A program made the translations under genes and the position numbers. This document shows, in pieces, positions 52,218 through 60,671 of a stretch of DNA of 64,000 nucleotides. Source of the stretch: Pseudomonadota bacterium (GTDB lineage: Bacteria; Pseudomonadota; Gammaproteobacteria; Xanthomonadales; Xanthomonadaceae); contig JAEWBY010000008.1 of NCBI GenBank assembly GCA_023390905.1, positions 1-64,000 of the forward strand. Reading direction: 5' to 3'. The notes under the pieces are model-generated. The model ran no database searches. It was not told where the DNA came from and saw only the letters and a program-made list of their open reading frames with translations. Numbering within the stretch: the first letter of the stretch is position 1; every line of letters starts with the position of its first letter.

Positions 52218-52619
52218 ATGAGCAAGCTGACCATCATTACCGACCGCGCGCTGGAACTGGTCAACCAGGCAGGAAGCGGCATCAAGCACGCCGGCACCCA
52301 TCTGAAGGACGCCATGCCCAACGCGGGCGACCTGCTGCAGACCGGCGCGGCGCTGGGCGTGGCGAAAACCGGCGCGAAAACCGCTGCCCGGTTCGTTCGC
52401 CGCAACCCGGTCATCGCGGTAGCCGCCGCCGCAGGCGTCGGCCTGCTCGCCTACGCGGCGTATCGCAAGCGCAAGCGCGATGCCGCCGACGCACCGATCG
52501 AAGGCAAGTCGCGCCGCATCGAAGCACGCAAGATCAACGGCAGCGGTCGCACGGGACGCCAGAACGTGCGCGGCGGTCGCCGCACGGCAGCCAGCAGCAG
52601 CACCGAAGCGCAGCAGTAA
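52218..52619 (+). CDS. Small basic protein with one hydrophobic segment, unknown function
   Basis: The product has 133 residues. A soluble N-terminal part (about 1-50) is followed by a basic patch (KTAARFVRRN), a hydrophobic segment about 58-75 (PVIAVAAAAGVGLLAYAAY) and a strongly basic C-terminus. The layout recalls DUF883/ElaB-type membrane-anchored stress proteins, but I am not sure of the family. AGGA lies 7 bases before ATG 52218. It is co-oriented with hrpB after a 98-base gap. Confidence 0.65.
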   Translation: MSKLTIITDRALELVNQAGSGIKHAGTHLKDAMPNAGDLLQTGAALGVAKTGAKTAARFVRRNPVIAVAAAAGVGLLAYAAYRKRKRDAADAPIEGKSRRIEARKINGSGRTGRQNVRGGRRTAASSSTEAQQ

Positions 52620-52637
52620 TCGAGCGGCGCGCACTCG

Positions 52638-53177
52638 TCATCGATCGAGTGCGCGCCATTGCCCCGGTTGCAGCGCGTCCAGACGCACCGCGCCGATCGC
52701 CGCGCGCACCAGCCGCAACGTGGGCAGGTTGACCGCCGCGGTCATGCGCCGCACCTGGCGGTTGCGCCCTTCGGTGATGCTCATCTCCAGCCATGCATCC
52801 GGCACCGTCTTGCGAAAACGCACCGGCGGATCGCGGGGCCATAACGCAGGCGCTTCGATGCGCCGTACCTGCGCCGGGCGCGTCGGCCCGTCATTGAGGA
52901 TCAAGCCACTGCGCAACGCCGCCAGTTGAGCCTCGTCGGGCTGGCCTTCCACCTGGACCCAATACGTCTTGGCTTCCTTGTGGCGCGGATCGGTCAACCG
53001 ATGCGCCAGCGCGCCATCATCGCTCAACAGCAACAGGCCCTCGCTGTCGTAATCCAACCGGCCCGCCGCATAGACGCGCGGCGGCAGCCCGAACCCGGCC
53101 AGCGTCCGCCGTGGCGGATCGCTGCGATCGGTGAACTGGCACAGCACGTTGTACGGCTTGTTGAACGCGATCAGCAT
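52638..53177 (-). CDS. rluE: 23S rRNA pseudouridine synthase, RluE-type
   Basis: The product has 179 residues. The catalytic aspartate is Asp42 in GRLDYDSEGLLLL; KTYWVQVEG and EGRNRQVRRM complete the RsuA/RluE family motifs. There is no S4 domain, and the short length favours RluE (23S rRNA U2457) over RluB. It converges on the small protein gene at 52619 with an 18-base gap. Confidence 0.93.
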   Translation of the reverse strand: MLIAFNKPYNVLCQFTDRSDPPRRTLAGFGLPPRVYAAGRLDYDSEGLLLLSDDGALAHRLTDPRHKEAKTYWVQVEGQPDEAQLAALRSGLILNDGPTRPAQVRRIEAPALWPRDPPVRFRKTVPDAWLEMSITEGRNRQVRRMTAAVNLPTLRLVRAAIGAVRLDALQPGQWRALDR

Positions 53178-53202
53178 GCGACGATGATCGGCGCGGCGTC
53201 GC

Positions 53203-54045
53203 TCAGGGTTTGACGAAGCGCAGCGTCATGCGGTCGCTCTCGCCGATCGCCTGGTATCTGGCGGCATCCTTGGCATCGTGGCGATTGGTCGGCGGCAGCG
53301 TCCAGACCCCGTTCGGATGATCCTTGGTGTCGTTCGGGTTGGCGTTGATTTCGCTCTGCGCATCCAGCCTGAACCCCGCGGCCTCGGCGAGCGCGATCAC
53401 CTGCGCCTGCCCCACGTAACCACTGCCGTCATCGACGGGCACGTCCCGGGCCGCGCGATGCTCGACCACGCCGAGCACGCCGCCGGATTTGAGTACATCG
53501 AAGAATCCCTTGAACATCGCCTCGGCCTGGCCGCCCGAACGCCAGTTGTGCACGTTGCGGAAGGTCAGCACCAGGTCGGCCGATCCCGCCGGGCCGAACT
53601 GCGGCGCGTTCGGTGCATACGGCACGACCTCGACGCGATCGTATTGCGCGGGCGCGGCCGAGAACTTCTTCCGCAGTCCGTCCAGCGTGCGTTGCTGGTA
53701 GTCGCGCCCGCCGCCAGCCGGCATGCGTTCGGGGTCGACCACGGCGGCGATGTAATGGCCGCGTTCGCGCAGATACGGAGCGAGGATTTCCGAATACCAG
53801 CCGCCGCCCGGAGTGATCTCGATGACGGTCTGATCCGGCTTCAGTCCGAAGAAGGCCAGCGTTTCGCGCGGATGACGCCATGAATCGCGCTGCACGTTGG
53901 CCGGCGCACGCCATGCGCCCTGCAATGCGGCATCGAGCGCGGCGTCGCGCGCCGGGGTCGCCGCCGCGGCGGACGCGGTCTGGGCGTGGGCGACGGGAAG
54001 GCTGCAGGCGAGCAACAGGGCGGCACAGAGGAAACGCGTCTTCAT
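53203..54045 (-). CDS. Exported class I SAM-dependent methyltransferase-like protein
   Basis: The product has 280 residues. A clear Sec signal peptide ends near AHAQ (about 22). The methyltransferase-like core has VIEITPGGGWYSEILAP (motif I), AAVVDPER, ADLVLTFRNVHNW and GGVLGVVEHRA. Other members of this exported family are known from annotation, but SAM is not normally available in the periplasm. The function is therefore open: it may bind another ligand or be lost catalytically. It is co-oriented with rluE. Confidence 0.85.
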   Translation of the reverse strand: MKTRFLCAALLLACSLPVAHAQTASAAAATPARDAALDAALQGAWRAPANVQRDSWRHPRETLAFFGLKPDQTVIEITPGGGWYSEILAPYLRERGHYIAAVVDPERMPAGGGRDYQQRTLDGLRKKFSAAPAQYDRVEVVPYAPNAPQFGPAGSADLVLTFRNVHNWRSGGQAEAMFKGFFDVLKSGGVLGVVEHRAARDVPVDDGSGYVGQAQVIALAEAAGFRLDAQSEINANPNDTKDHPNGVWTLPPTNRHDAKDAARYQAIGESDRMTLRFVKP

Positions 54046-54150
54046 GGCAGGCTCCGCGGAAAGGTGTGCGCGAGCCTAGCACGCGCCGGCGCGCCCGATG
54101 TCCGGAGCGCGCACCCGGCTGCGTTGAGCAGAAGACAACCGGAGGATTCC

Positions 54151-54846
54151 ATGCATCGCACGCCCATGATTACGCTGGCCATCGCGGCCGCGCTCCTGAT
54201 CGCACCCGCCGCGCGCGCGCAGATGAGCCCGTACGGCGGCATGGGGGAACTGGGCGGATTCGAGCCGGCGAGCGTGGCGAAACTGAGCGATTCGGATGCC
54301 ACCTGCGAACAGTTGTACGCGGAGGCCACGCATCTGGAGAACAGGGTCGCGGCGATGCCCAAGCCCGAGGATGTGGGCGCCATCAGCCAGAAGATGACCG
54401 AGGAGATCATGGCCTCGCAGCAGAAGGCGATGCAGTCGGCGCGCGCGCGCGGCATGGCGAGCAGCGTGCTCGGCATGGTGCCGGGCGTCGGCGGGCTGGC
54501 GGCGCAGGCGCTGAGCCCCGGACTGGGTTCGATGCGCAACGACACCAGCGAACAGATGCAGAAGCACATGCAGGCGATGCAGGAAAGCACGCAGGCCAGC
54601 ATGGCGATCTACCAGTTGCAGGCGCGGCAGCAGCACCTGACCGATCTGTTCCTCGATCGGCAATGCAAGGTCTCGCAACTGGATGCCAATGCGGTGGCGC
54701 GGGCCCGCCTGCAATGGGAGCCGGCCGGCGCAGCGATCGCCGAAGCCGGTGCCGCACCCCCGCAGGCACCGCAGGCCGCGGCGGGCGAAGTGGCCGCCGA
54801 CGCCACCGCGCCGCAGAACGCCGCCGAGGCGAACGCGACGCCCTGA
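54151..54846 (+). CDS. Secreted helical protein of unknown function
   Basis: The product has 231 residues. A signal peptide ends around ARAQ (about 24). The mature protein is mostly helical, with heptad-like segments rich in Met, Gln and Ala (about 60-90 and 125-160), a short hydrophobic GMVPGVGGLAAQAL region, and two cysteines about 113 residues apart. An Ala/Pro-rich tail ends the protein. The ribosome binding site GGAGG lies 5 bases before ATG 54151, which strongly supports the gene. It diverges from the methyltransferase gene and converges on the acetyltransferase gene. I recognise no family. Confidence 0.75.
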   Translation: MHRTPMITLAIAAALLIAPAARAQMSPYGGMGELGGFEPASVAKLSDSDATCEQLYAEATHLENRVAAMPKPEDVGAISQKMTEEIMASQQKAMQSARARGMASSVLGMVPGVGGLAAQALSPGLGSMRNDTSEQMQKHMQAMQESTQASMAIYQLQARQQHLTDLFLDRQCKVSQLDANAVARARLQWEPAGAAIAEAGAAPPQAPQAAAGEVAADATAPQNAAEANATP

Positions 54847-54867
54847 TGAATGCCGCACCGCCAGCCG

Positions 54868-57588
54868 TCAATGCGGCGCGGACTTCACGTCCACGGCCAC
54901 CGGCAACTCGACATCCATCACCGTCGGCTCGTCGGGATCGGGTTTCAGGCGGAAGCCGAGGTGCTCGCACATCGCCAGCATCGTGCGGTTCTCGCGCAGC
55001 ACCTGGCCCTCGACGGTCTTCAGCCCGAGCCATTGCGCGTACTCGATCATGATCTTCATCAGCCGCCAGCCGATGCCGTGGCCCTTGAGATCCGAGCGCA
55101 CGAGAATGCCGTACTCGCCGCGATCGTAATTGGCGTCGGCATGCAGGCGCACCGCGCCGAGCATTTCGCCGGTCTGCGGGTGCAGCGCCACCAGCGCCAT
55201 CGAGCGCGCGTAATCGATCTGGGTCAGGCGCGCGATGAATTCGTGGCTGAAATGCCGCACGGACTGGAAGAAGCGCAGCCGTAGATCCTCGTCGGTGACG
55301 TGGGTGAAGAACTCGCGGAACATCGCATCGTCTTCCGGACGCACCGGCCGCACGAAGGCATGGCTGCCATCGGCCAGTTCGATATGGCGCTCCCATTCCT
55401 TCGGATACGGGAAGATCGCGAAACGCGGGTGGCCGCGTCCCTTGTGCAACTGCCGGCTCGGCGCCACCGCGATGCGCGCGTCGACGGCGATCACGCCATC
55501 GCGATCGGCCAGCAGCGGATTGATGTCGAGCTGGCGGATTTCCGGAATGTCGGCCGCCAGTTGCGCCAGCTTGACCAGCACCAGCGCGATCGCGCGTTCG
55601 TCGGCGGCGGGCACGTCGCGATAGGCCTTCAACACGCGGGAGACACGCGTGCGGCCGATCAGTTCATGCGCCAACCGCAGATCCAGCGGCGGCAGCGCCA
55701 GCGCCTTGTCGTCGATGACGTCCACGGCGGTGCCGCCGCGCCCGAACACCACGACCGGCCCGAAGATCGCGTCGTCGGCGATGCCGGCGATGAGTTCGCG
55801 CGCCTTCGGCCGCAGCAGCGTCGGCTGCACGACCAGGCCGGCGATGCGCGCCTGGGGACGCGCCGCGCGCGCGCGCTCGAGGATGCCGGTGGCCGCATCG
55901 TGCACCGCGTCCTCGCTGGCGAGGTTGAGGCGCACGCCGTCGATATCGGATTTGTGCGGAATGTCCGGCGACAGGATCTTCAGCGCCACGGCCTTGCCCT
56001 GGGCCAGCATCGGCCGCGCCAGACGCACGGCTTCATCGGCATCGTGCGCGCGCTGCAATGGCGCGACCGGAATACCATAGGCGTCGAGCACGCGCGCGGT
56101 CGCCATGGGATCGAGCCATGGCTGGCCGTCGCGCAGCGCGCTCTTCACCTCGGCGCGCGCCGATTCCACATCGACGACGAAATCCTCCGGCAGGCTCGGC
56201 GGTGTTTCCATCAGCGCGGCCTGCGCCTCGCGATAGCGCACCAGATGCATGAAGCCGCCGACCGCATCGGATTCGGTCGGATAATTCGGTATGCGCGCGG
56301 CATCGAGCACGTCGGCCGCGACCGGATCGTGACCGAGCCAGACCGCGAACACCGGCTTCTGCCGTCGCGATGAAGGCCGCGACTTGAGCAGGCGCGTCAT
56401 CGCCTCGGCGGTTTCCACCGCCGAAGACAGCACGGTCGGCACGTTGACCGCGAGCAGTGCGTCGTTTTCCGGATCATCGAGCAGCGCTTCGATCGTGGCG
56501 GCATAGCGCTCGGCATCGATGTCGGTGAGCAGATCGACCGGATTGGTGCGCGACCAGCCGGCCGGCAGCATCGCGTCGAGCCGATCGCGCGTGTCATCGG
56601 ACAACTCGGCCAGCGTGCCGCCGAGATCATTCAGCCGATCCACCGACAACGCACCCACGCCACCACCATTGGTCAGGATGGCCAGGCGTCGACCGGGAAA
56701 GCCGCGCAGCCGGCCGAGCGTTTCGGCGGCGGAAAACAGTTCGTCCAGCGATCGCACCTGCAACAGGCCGGCGCGACGGAACGCCGCGTCATAGACCGCG
56801 CGCGGTTGCGCCAGGCGCTGCACGTGCGTGAGGTCGTTGCCGGTGGGACCGATGTGGCTGACGTAACCGGATTTGACCACCACGACCGGCTTGGTGCGCG
56901 CGGCCGCGCGCGCGGCGGACATGAACTTGCGCGCGTCGCGGATCGCTTCGACATACAGCAGGATCGCGCGGGTGCGATGATCGGTGGCGAAGTAATCGAG
57001 CAGATCGGCGAAGTCCACGTCGAGCGCATCGCCCAGCGACACCACGGCGGAAAATCCGACCGAACGGCTCATGCTCCATTCGACCAGCCCACCCGAAATC
57101 GCGCCGGACTGCGAAATGAGCGCGAGATCGCCGGCCTTGGGGAACCGCCCCGCCAGGCTCGCGTTGAGGCGCACATGCGGGGCGATCACGCCGAGGCAGT
57201 TCGGTCCCAGCACGCGCAGGCCTTTTTCGCGCGCGATGGCTTCCAGTTGCGCGGCCGGCGATCCCGGACCCTTGCCCATCGCCGCGGTCAGTACGGCCAC
57301 CGCGCCGGCGCCGCGTTCGGCGGCTTCGCGCGCAATCCCCGGCACCGTATGCGGCGGCGTGGCGATCACCACCAGATCCGGCGTCCATGGCAGATCGCGC
57401 AGGCGCTTGACCGTGGTGACGCCTTCCAGCATTGTCGCGTGCAGGTTCACCAGCGCGATCGGGCCGGCGAAACCGGCTTCCAGCAGATTGTTGATGACGG
57501 CCCGGCCCACCGAGCGCGGGCGTGATCGGCTGCCCACCACCGCGACGGATGACGGCCTGAAGATCGATTGCAGGCGGTAGGTGCTCAT
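54868..57588 (-). CDS. Bifunctional acyl-CoA synthetase-like / GNAT protein acetyltransferase (PatZ type)
   Basis: The product has 906 residues. The CoA-binding Rossmann domain is at about 5-130 (SVAVVGSRSRP, GPNCLGV). A succinyl-CoA ligase-like domain follows (about 145-460). An ATP-grasp domain lies at about 480-700 (VALKILSPDIPHKSDIDGV). A C-terminal GNAT domain (about 740-890) has LRLRFF, EYGILVRSDLKGHGIGWRLM and LRENRTMLAMCEHLGF. Relatives (Pat/PatZ) acetylate and silence acyl-CoA synthetases; the ligase part is regulatory. A TATCCT -10-like hexamer lies eight bases before the start with no ribosome binding site. Confidence 0.9.
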   Translation of the reverse strand: MSTYRLQSIFRPSSVAVVGSRSRPRSVGRAVINNLLEAGFAGPIALVNLHATMLEGVTTVKRLRDLPWTPDLVVIATPPHTVPGIAREAAERGAGAVAVLTAAMGKGPGSPAAQLEAIAREKGLRVLGPNCLGVIAPHVRLNASLAGRFPKAGDLALISQSGAISGGLVEWSMSRSVGFSAVVSLGDALDVDFADLLDYFATDHRTRAILLYVEAIRDARKFMSAARAAARTKPVVVVKSGYVSHIGPTGNDLTHVQRLAQPRAVYDAAFRRAGLLQVRSLDELFSAAETLGRLRGFPGRRLAILTNGGGVGALSVDRLNDLGGTLAELSDDTRDRLDAMLPAGWSRTNPVDLLTDIDAERYAATIEALLDDPENDALLAVNVPTVLSSAVETAEAMTRLLKSRPSSRRQKPVFAVWLGHDPVAADVLDAARIPNYPTESDAVGGFMHLVRYREAQAALMETPPSLPEDFVVDVESARAEVKSALRDGQPWLDPMATARVLDAYGIPVAPLQRAHDADEAVRLARPMLAQGKAVALKILSPDIPHKSDIDGVRLNLASEDAVHDAATGILERARAARPQARIAGLVVQPTLLRPKARELIAGIADDAIFGPVVVFGRGGTAVDVIDDKALALPPLDLRLAHELIGRTRVSRVLKAYRDVPAADERAIALVLVKLAQLAADIPEIRQLDINPLLADRDGVIAVDARIAVAPSRQLHKGRGHPRFAIFPYPKEWERHIELADGSHAFVRPVRPEDDAMFREFFTHVTDEDLRLRFFQSVRHFSHEFIARLTQIDYARSMALVALHPQTGEMLGAVRLHADANYDRGEYGILVRSDLKGHGIGWRLMKIMIEYAQWLGLKTVEGQVLRENRTMLAMCEHLGFRLKPDPDEPTVMDVELPVAVDVKSAPH

Positions 57589-57685
57589 GGACCGTGAGGA
57601 TACGCCGCGTGCCGTGTGCCCGCGATGATTGTAATCAGGGCCGCCGCATGCCGGCGCAGGGACAATCGCGCCCTTGTGGCCCAGG

Positions 57686-59395
57686 TCACGCCAGCTTCAA
57701 TGCATCGGGATAGGGCGGTGTATCCGGATAGTCACCGCGGGCCAGTCGCGCCTGCAGATCGCGCCACCATCGCGGTTGGAACAATTCGCCGTGCGTGGCC
57801 TGCAGTGCCCTGGACAACGGTGCCGGCAAGCCGAGGAACTGCGGGAAGCGTTCGGGAAACACGTCGTCCGGACCGACATGGAACCACGGTTCGTCGGCAA
57901 TCTCTTCCTCGTACGTCTGCGCGCGCGGCCAGTCGCGGAAGTGGCAGTCGGTGACCAGGCACAGTTCGTCATAGTCATAGAAGACCGCGCGCCCGTGCCG
58001 CGACACGCCGAAATTCTTCAGCAGCATGTCGCCGGGAAAGATGTTGTTGCGCGCCATGTCCTTGATCGCCTGGCCGTAATCGATCGCGGCGCTGCGCGCG
58101 GACTCGGGCGTCTGTTCGCGCAGATAGAGATTGAGCGGACGCATCCGCCGCTGCACGTAGCACAACTGCAGAATCAGATCGTCGCCGTCCTCGGTGATGC
58201 TGTTGCGGCAGGTGCCGAGCAGTTCTTCCAGCAGCGCTGGCGAGAAGCGCGCCCGCGGAAAACGCAGGAAGCGGAACGGCTGCGTGTCCAGCAGCCGGCC
58301 GACGCGATCCAGATGGAAGACGAGCGCGTACTTGTCCTCCACCTGCTTGCGGCTCATGTCTTTCGGATAGGCGAAGCGATCGCGGATCACCTTGAACACC
58401 AGCGGATAGCTCGGCAGCGTGAACACGGCCATCACCATGCCGGGCGTGCCGTCGGCGATGACGAGCTGCTCGTCCGGCTGGCTGTTGAAATGATGGAAGA
58501 ACGTGCGGAAACGCTCCGTCTTGCCCTGCTTGGCGCGCCCGAGCACGGTGTAGATCTCGTCGATCGGCTTGCCCGGCAGCAATGACCGCAGGAACACCAC
58601 CGCATCGCCGACGGTCGCCAGATCGGCATGGAAATAACTGCGCGAGGTTCCGAACAGATGGGCCACGTCCGCGCGCCGGGTCAGCACCGCTTCCGCGCGG
58701 AGCTGCCCGCCGTCGTTGACCAGTGCGATCACGCACGGCGAAAAACGATGCTCGCCGAAGACGCGGCCCACCAGATAGGCGCGGCGCTCCCGATAGAACA
58801 CGGTGTCGAGCAGCTCGATGCCGCGTACCGGATTGGTGCCCCAATGCGCCAGATCATCCTGCAGGCGCACCGCGATCGAGGCCGCGCAACGCGTCAGGTG
58901 CGCATAGGGAATGTCGAAGCGATAATCGCCGAGCACGCGGATGAAACTGTCGGTGGGGCGCGTTTCCGACACCGCGTAACTGTGGCGCGCCACGGGATGG
59001 GTGATGGCGTCGGTCGGCTCGATGTCCAGCGCCACGAATTCGATCGAGGGGTCCACGCCGCGCGTGCGGAAAAACCGCCGGGTCAACGTGTTGTAGAAGG
59101 TCTTGAACAGCTCGCGATCGATCTGCCCGGCGATGAGGCGCTCGTAGTCATCGCGGATCGCAGTCCACAGCGGTCGATCGTGGGCCTGATCCAGCAGCGC
59201 CGATTGCAGCCGCAATGCGCACTCGGCGATGCATGCATCGTAAAGCTCGATGCGTTCCACCGCATCGGCGCGTGCCCCGGCCCAGTCCGCCTGTTCGAAA
59301 CGCACGCGCGCGCGTTGCGTGATCTCGGAAAATCGCGCGTGGTAATCGGCGAACGCGTCCCGGATCAACTGCGCGATCATGCCGGCGCGAATCAT
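57686..59395 (-). CDS. aceK: Isocitrate dehydrogenase kinase/phosphatase
   Basis: The 569-residue AceK switches isocitrate dehydrogenase on and off by serine phosphorylation, setting flux between the TCA cycle and the glyoxylate shunt. The kinase part shows TPGMVMAVFTLPSYPLVFKVIRDRF and the metal-binding GDMLLKNFGV and VFYDYDELC segments. The start at 59395 overlaps the LysR stop by ATGA. Unlike E. coli, it is not in an aceBA operon: the LysR gene precedes it, and its substrate gene icd lies 1.3 kb away. Confidence 0.97.
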   Translation of the reverse strand: MIRAGMIAQLIRDAFADYHARFSEITQRARVRFEQADWAGARADAVERIELYDACIAECALRLQSALLDQAHDRPLWTAIRDDYERLIAGQIDRELFKTFYNTLTRRFFRTRGVDPSIEFVALDIEPTDAITHPVARHSYAVSETRPTDSFIRVLGDYRFDIPYAHLTRCAASIAVRLQDDLAHWGTNPVRGIELLDTVFYRERRAYLVGRVFGEHRFSPCVIALVNDGGQLRAEAVLTRRADVAHLFGTSRSYFHADLATVGDAVVFLRSLLPGKPIDEIYTVLGRAKQGKTERFRTFFHHFNSQPDEQLVIADGTPGMVMAVFTLPSYPLVFKVIRDRFAYPKDMSRKQVEDKYALVFHLDRVGRLLDTQPFRFLRFPRARFSPALLEELLGTCRNSITEDGDDLILQLCYVQRRMRPLNLYLREQTPESARSAAIDYGQAIKDMARNNIFPGDMLLKNFGVSRHGRAVFYDYDELCLVTDCHFRDWPRAQTYEEEIADEPWFHVGPDDVFPERFPQFLGLPAPLSRALQATHGELFQPRWWRDLQARLARGDYPDTPPYPDALKLA

Positions 59396-60264
59396 GGCCG
59401 CTTTCCCGCCTGCTGCAACAACCACTGCCGCACCACGGGAAAATCCGGGTGCGACAGACTGCGCTCGGGATAGACCAGGTAATGCGCGAAATCCACCTGC
59501 AGGCGTTTGCGCGTCAGCGGCACCAGGCGACCGGCGCGTATCAGTGGCTCGGCCAGCGTCGCGCGTGCCAGCGCCACGCCCATGCCCTGCGCGGCGGCCT
59601 GGTGCAATGTTTCGGTGTCGTCGAAATGCGCGACGAACCGGCGCGGCATTTCACCGCCGAATTCATTGAACCACTGCCGCCAGCGATCGGAGGGATCACC
59701 CAGCAACGGATAGCCGGCCAGCGAGGCGAACTTCGGTTTGTCATGCCGCTTGAGGAACTCCGGACTGGCCACCGGCATGATCCACTCATGGAAAAGCAGT
59801 TCGCTGCGCACGCCCGCCCAGGATCCGCCACCCAGGCGCAGGGCCATGTCCACCGGCTCGCGCTCGAAATCCACCACGTGCGTGCTCGATTGCAGATTGA
59901 GGCCGAGCTCCGGATGCGCGGTGAGAAAGGCGGGCAATCGCGGCACCAGCCATGCGGTGGCCATCGACGGAATCAGGCTGAGCGTGATGACGTGATCGCG
60001 CCGGCATGACAGTTGCTGGATCGCACGCCCGATCGCATCCAGCGGCGTGGCGACTGCATCGAACAGGCGCTGCCCGTCCGGTGTCAGTTCCACACCGCGC
60101 GGACCACGTGCCAGCAAACGATGGCCGACGCGATCCTCGAGCAGCCGCATGCGGTGGCTCAGTGCACTGACGGTCAGATGCATGGCTTCGGCGGCGCGCG
60201 TCAGATTCTTCATCCGCGCGGCGGTGACGAACGCGTCAATCTGGTCCAGCGGAAGGCGGCTCAT
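59392..60264 (-). CDS. LysR-family transcriptional regulator
   Basis: The product has 290 residues. The N-terminal winged helix (DQIDAFVTAARMKNLTRAAE, then LTVSALSHRMRLLED) resembles GcvA/AmpR-type LysR proteins. The effector domain starts at about 90. The stop overlaps the aceK start (ATGA), so the two genes are translationally coupled. The unusual fusion of a regulator with aceK into one operon suggests that it senses a central-carbon metabolite; the ligand is unknown. No symmetric T-N11-A site is obvious upstream. Confidence 0.93.
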   Translation of the reverse strand: MSRLPLDQIDAFVTAARMKNLTRAAEAMHLTVSALSHRMRLLEDRVGHRLLARGPRGVELTPDGQRLFDAVATPLDAIGRAIQQLSCRRDHVITLSLIPSMATAWLVPRLPAFLTAHPELGLNLQSSTHVVDFEREPVDMALRLGGGSWAGVRSELLFHEWIMPVASPEFLKRHDKPKFASLAGYPLLGDPSDRWRQWFNEFGGEMPRRFVAHFDDTETLHQAAAQGMGVALARATLAEPLIRAGRLVPLTRKRLQVDFAHYLVYPERSLSHPDFPVVRQWLLQQAGKRP

Positions 60265-60387
60265 CGGGTTCCCTTTGTTGAACGACGCTCAAGCCTAGGT
60301 TGCGCAGCTTTCGCTTTTCGCGCCTCCAGCATGCGCATAACTTGGCTGTCATTCAAGCCGGATGGTCCGGCGGATGGAGTCGAACCC

Positions 60388-60606
60388 ATGCGTACCGAAG
60401 CGAAGCGTTCGTGGAGGCGTCAGATGGGCGCCATCAGCCAGGGACTGTTGTTCATCGAAGGACATCTCGTACAGGCCGCGTCCGACCAACGCCGATCAGC
60501 GCACGTGCATCAGTGCGCCCGCGATGCCCGGCGGCACGAACGCGCCCGGAACGTCCTCATCGCCCGCCGCCTGCGGCAGATGACGTCGTTGTCGGTGTTC
60601 CGCTGA
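60388..60606 (+). CDS. Possible small protein between the LysR gene and icd
   Basis: This is a 72-residue reading frame from ATG 60388, with GGAG 8 bases upstream, ending 18 bases before a strong bidirectional terminator. The product is rich in Arg and His with a hydrophobic patch MGAISQGLLFIEGHLV. No family is recognised. The frame is supported by the ribosome binding site and the terminator position; composition alone would not exclude chance in GC-rich DNA. Confidence 0.4.
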   Translation: MRTEAKRSWRRQMGAISQGLLFIEGHLVQAASDQRRSAHVHQCARDARRHERARNVLIARRLRQMTSLSVFR

Positions 60607-60623
60607 CATCACCGGCTCCGGCA

Positions 60624-60655
60624 TAAAAAAAGCCCGGCTTTCGCCGGGCTTTTTC
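60624..60655. terminator. Bidirectional rho-independent terminator after icd
   Basis: An AGCCCGGC/GCCGGGCT stem with a TTTC loop, flanked by seven A and five T. It serves icd on the minus strand and the possible small gene on the plus strand. Confidence 0.95.
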
Positions 60656-60671
60656 CTGAAACATGTCGCCG

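Noticed and set aside
60361..60395. tRNA-like T-loop on the minus strand (GGGTTCGACTCC followed by CGCCGGACCA)
   Set aside because: The T stem pairs poorly and no matching 5' acceptor strand or anticodon arm lies upstream on that strand; it overlaps a possible small gene.
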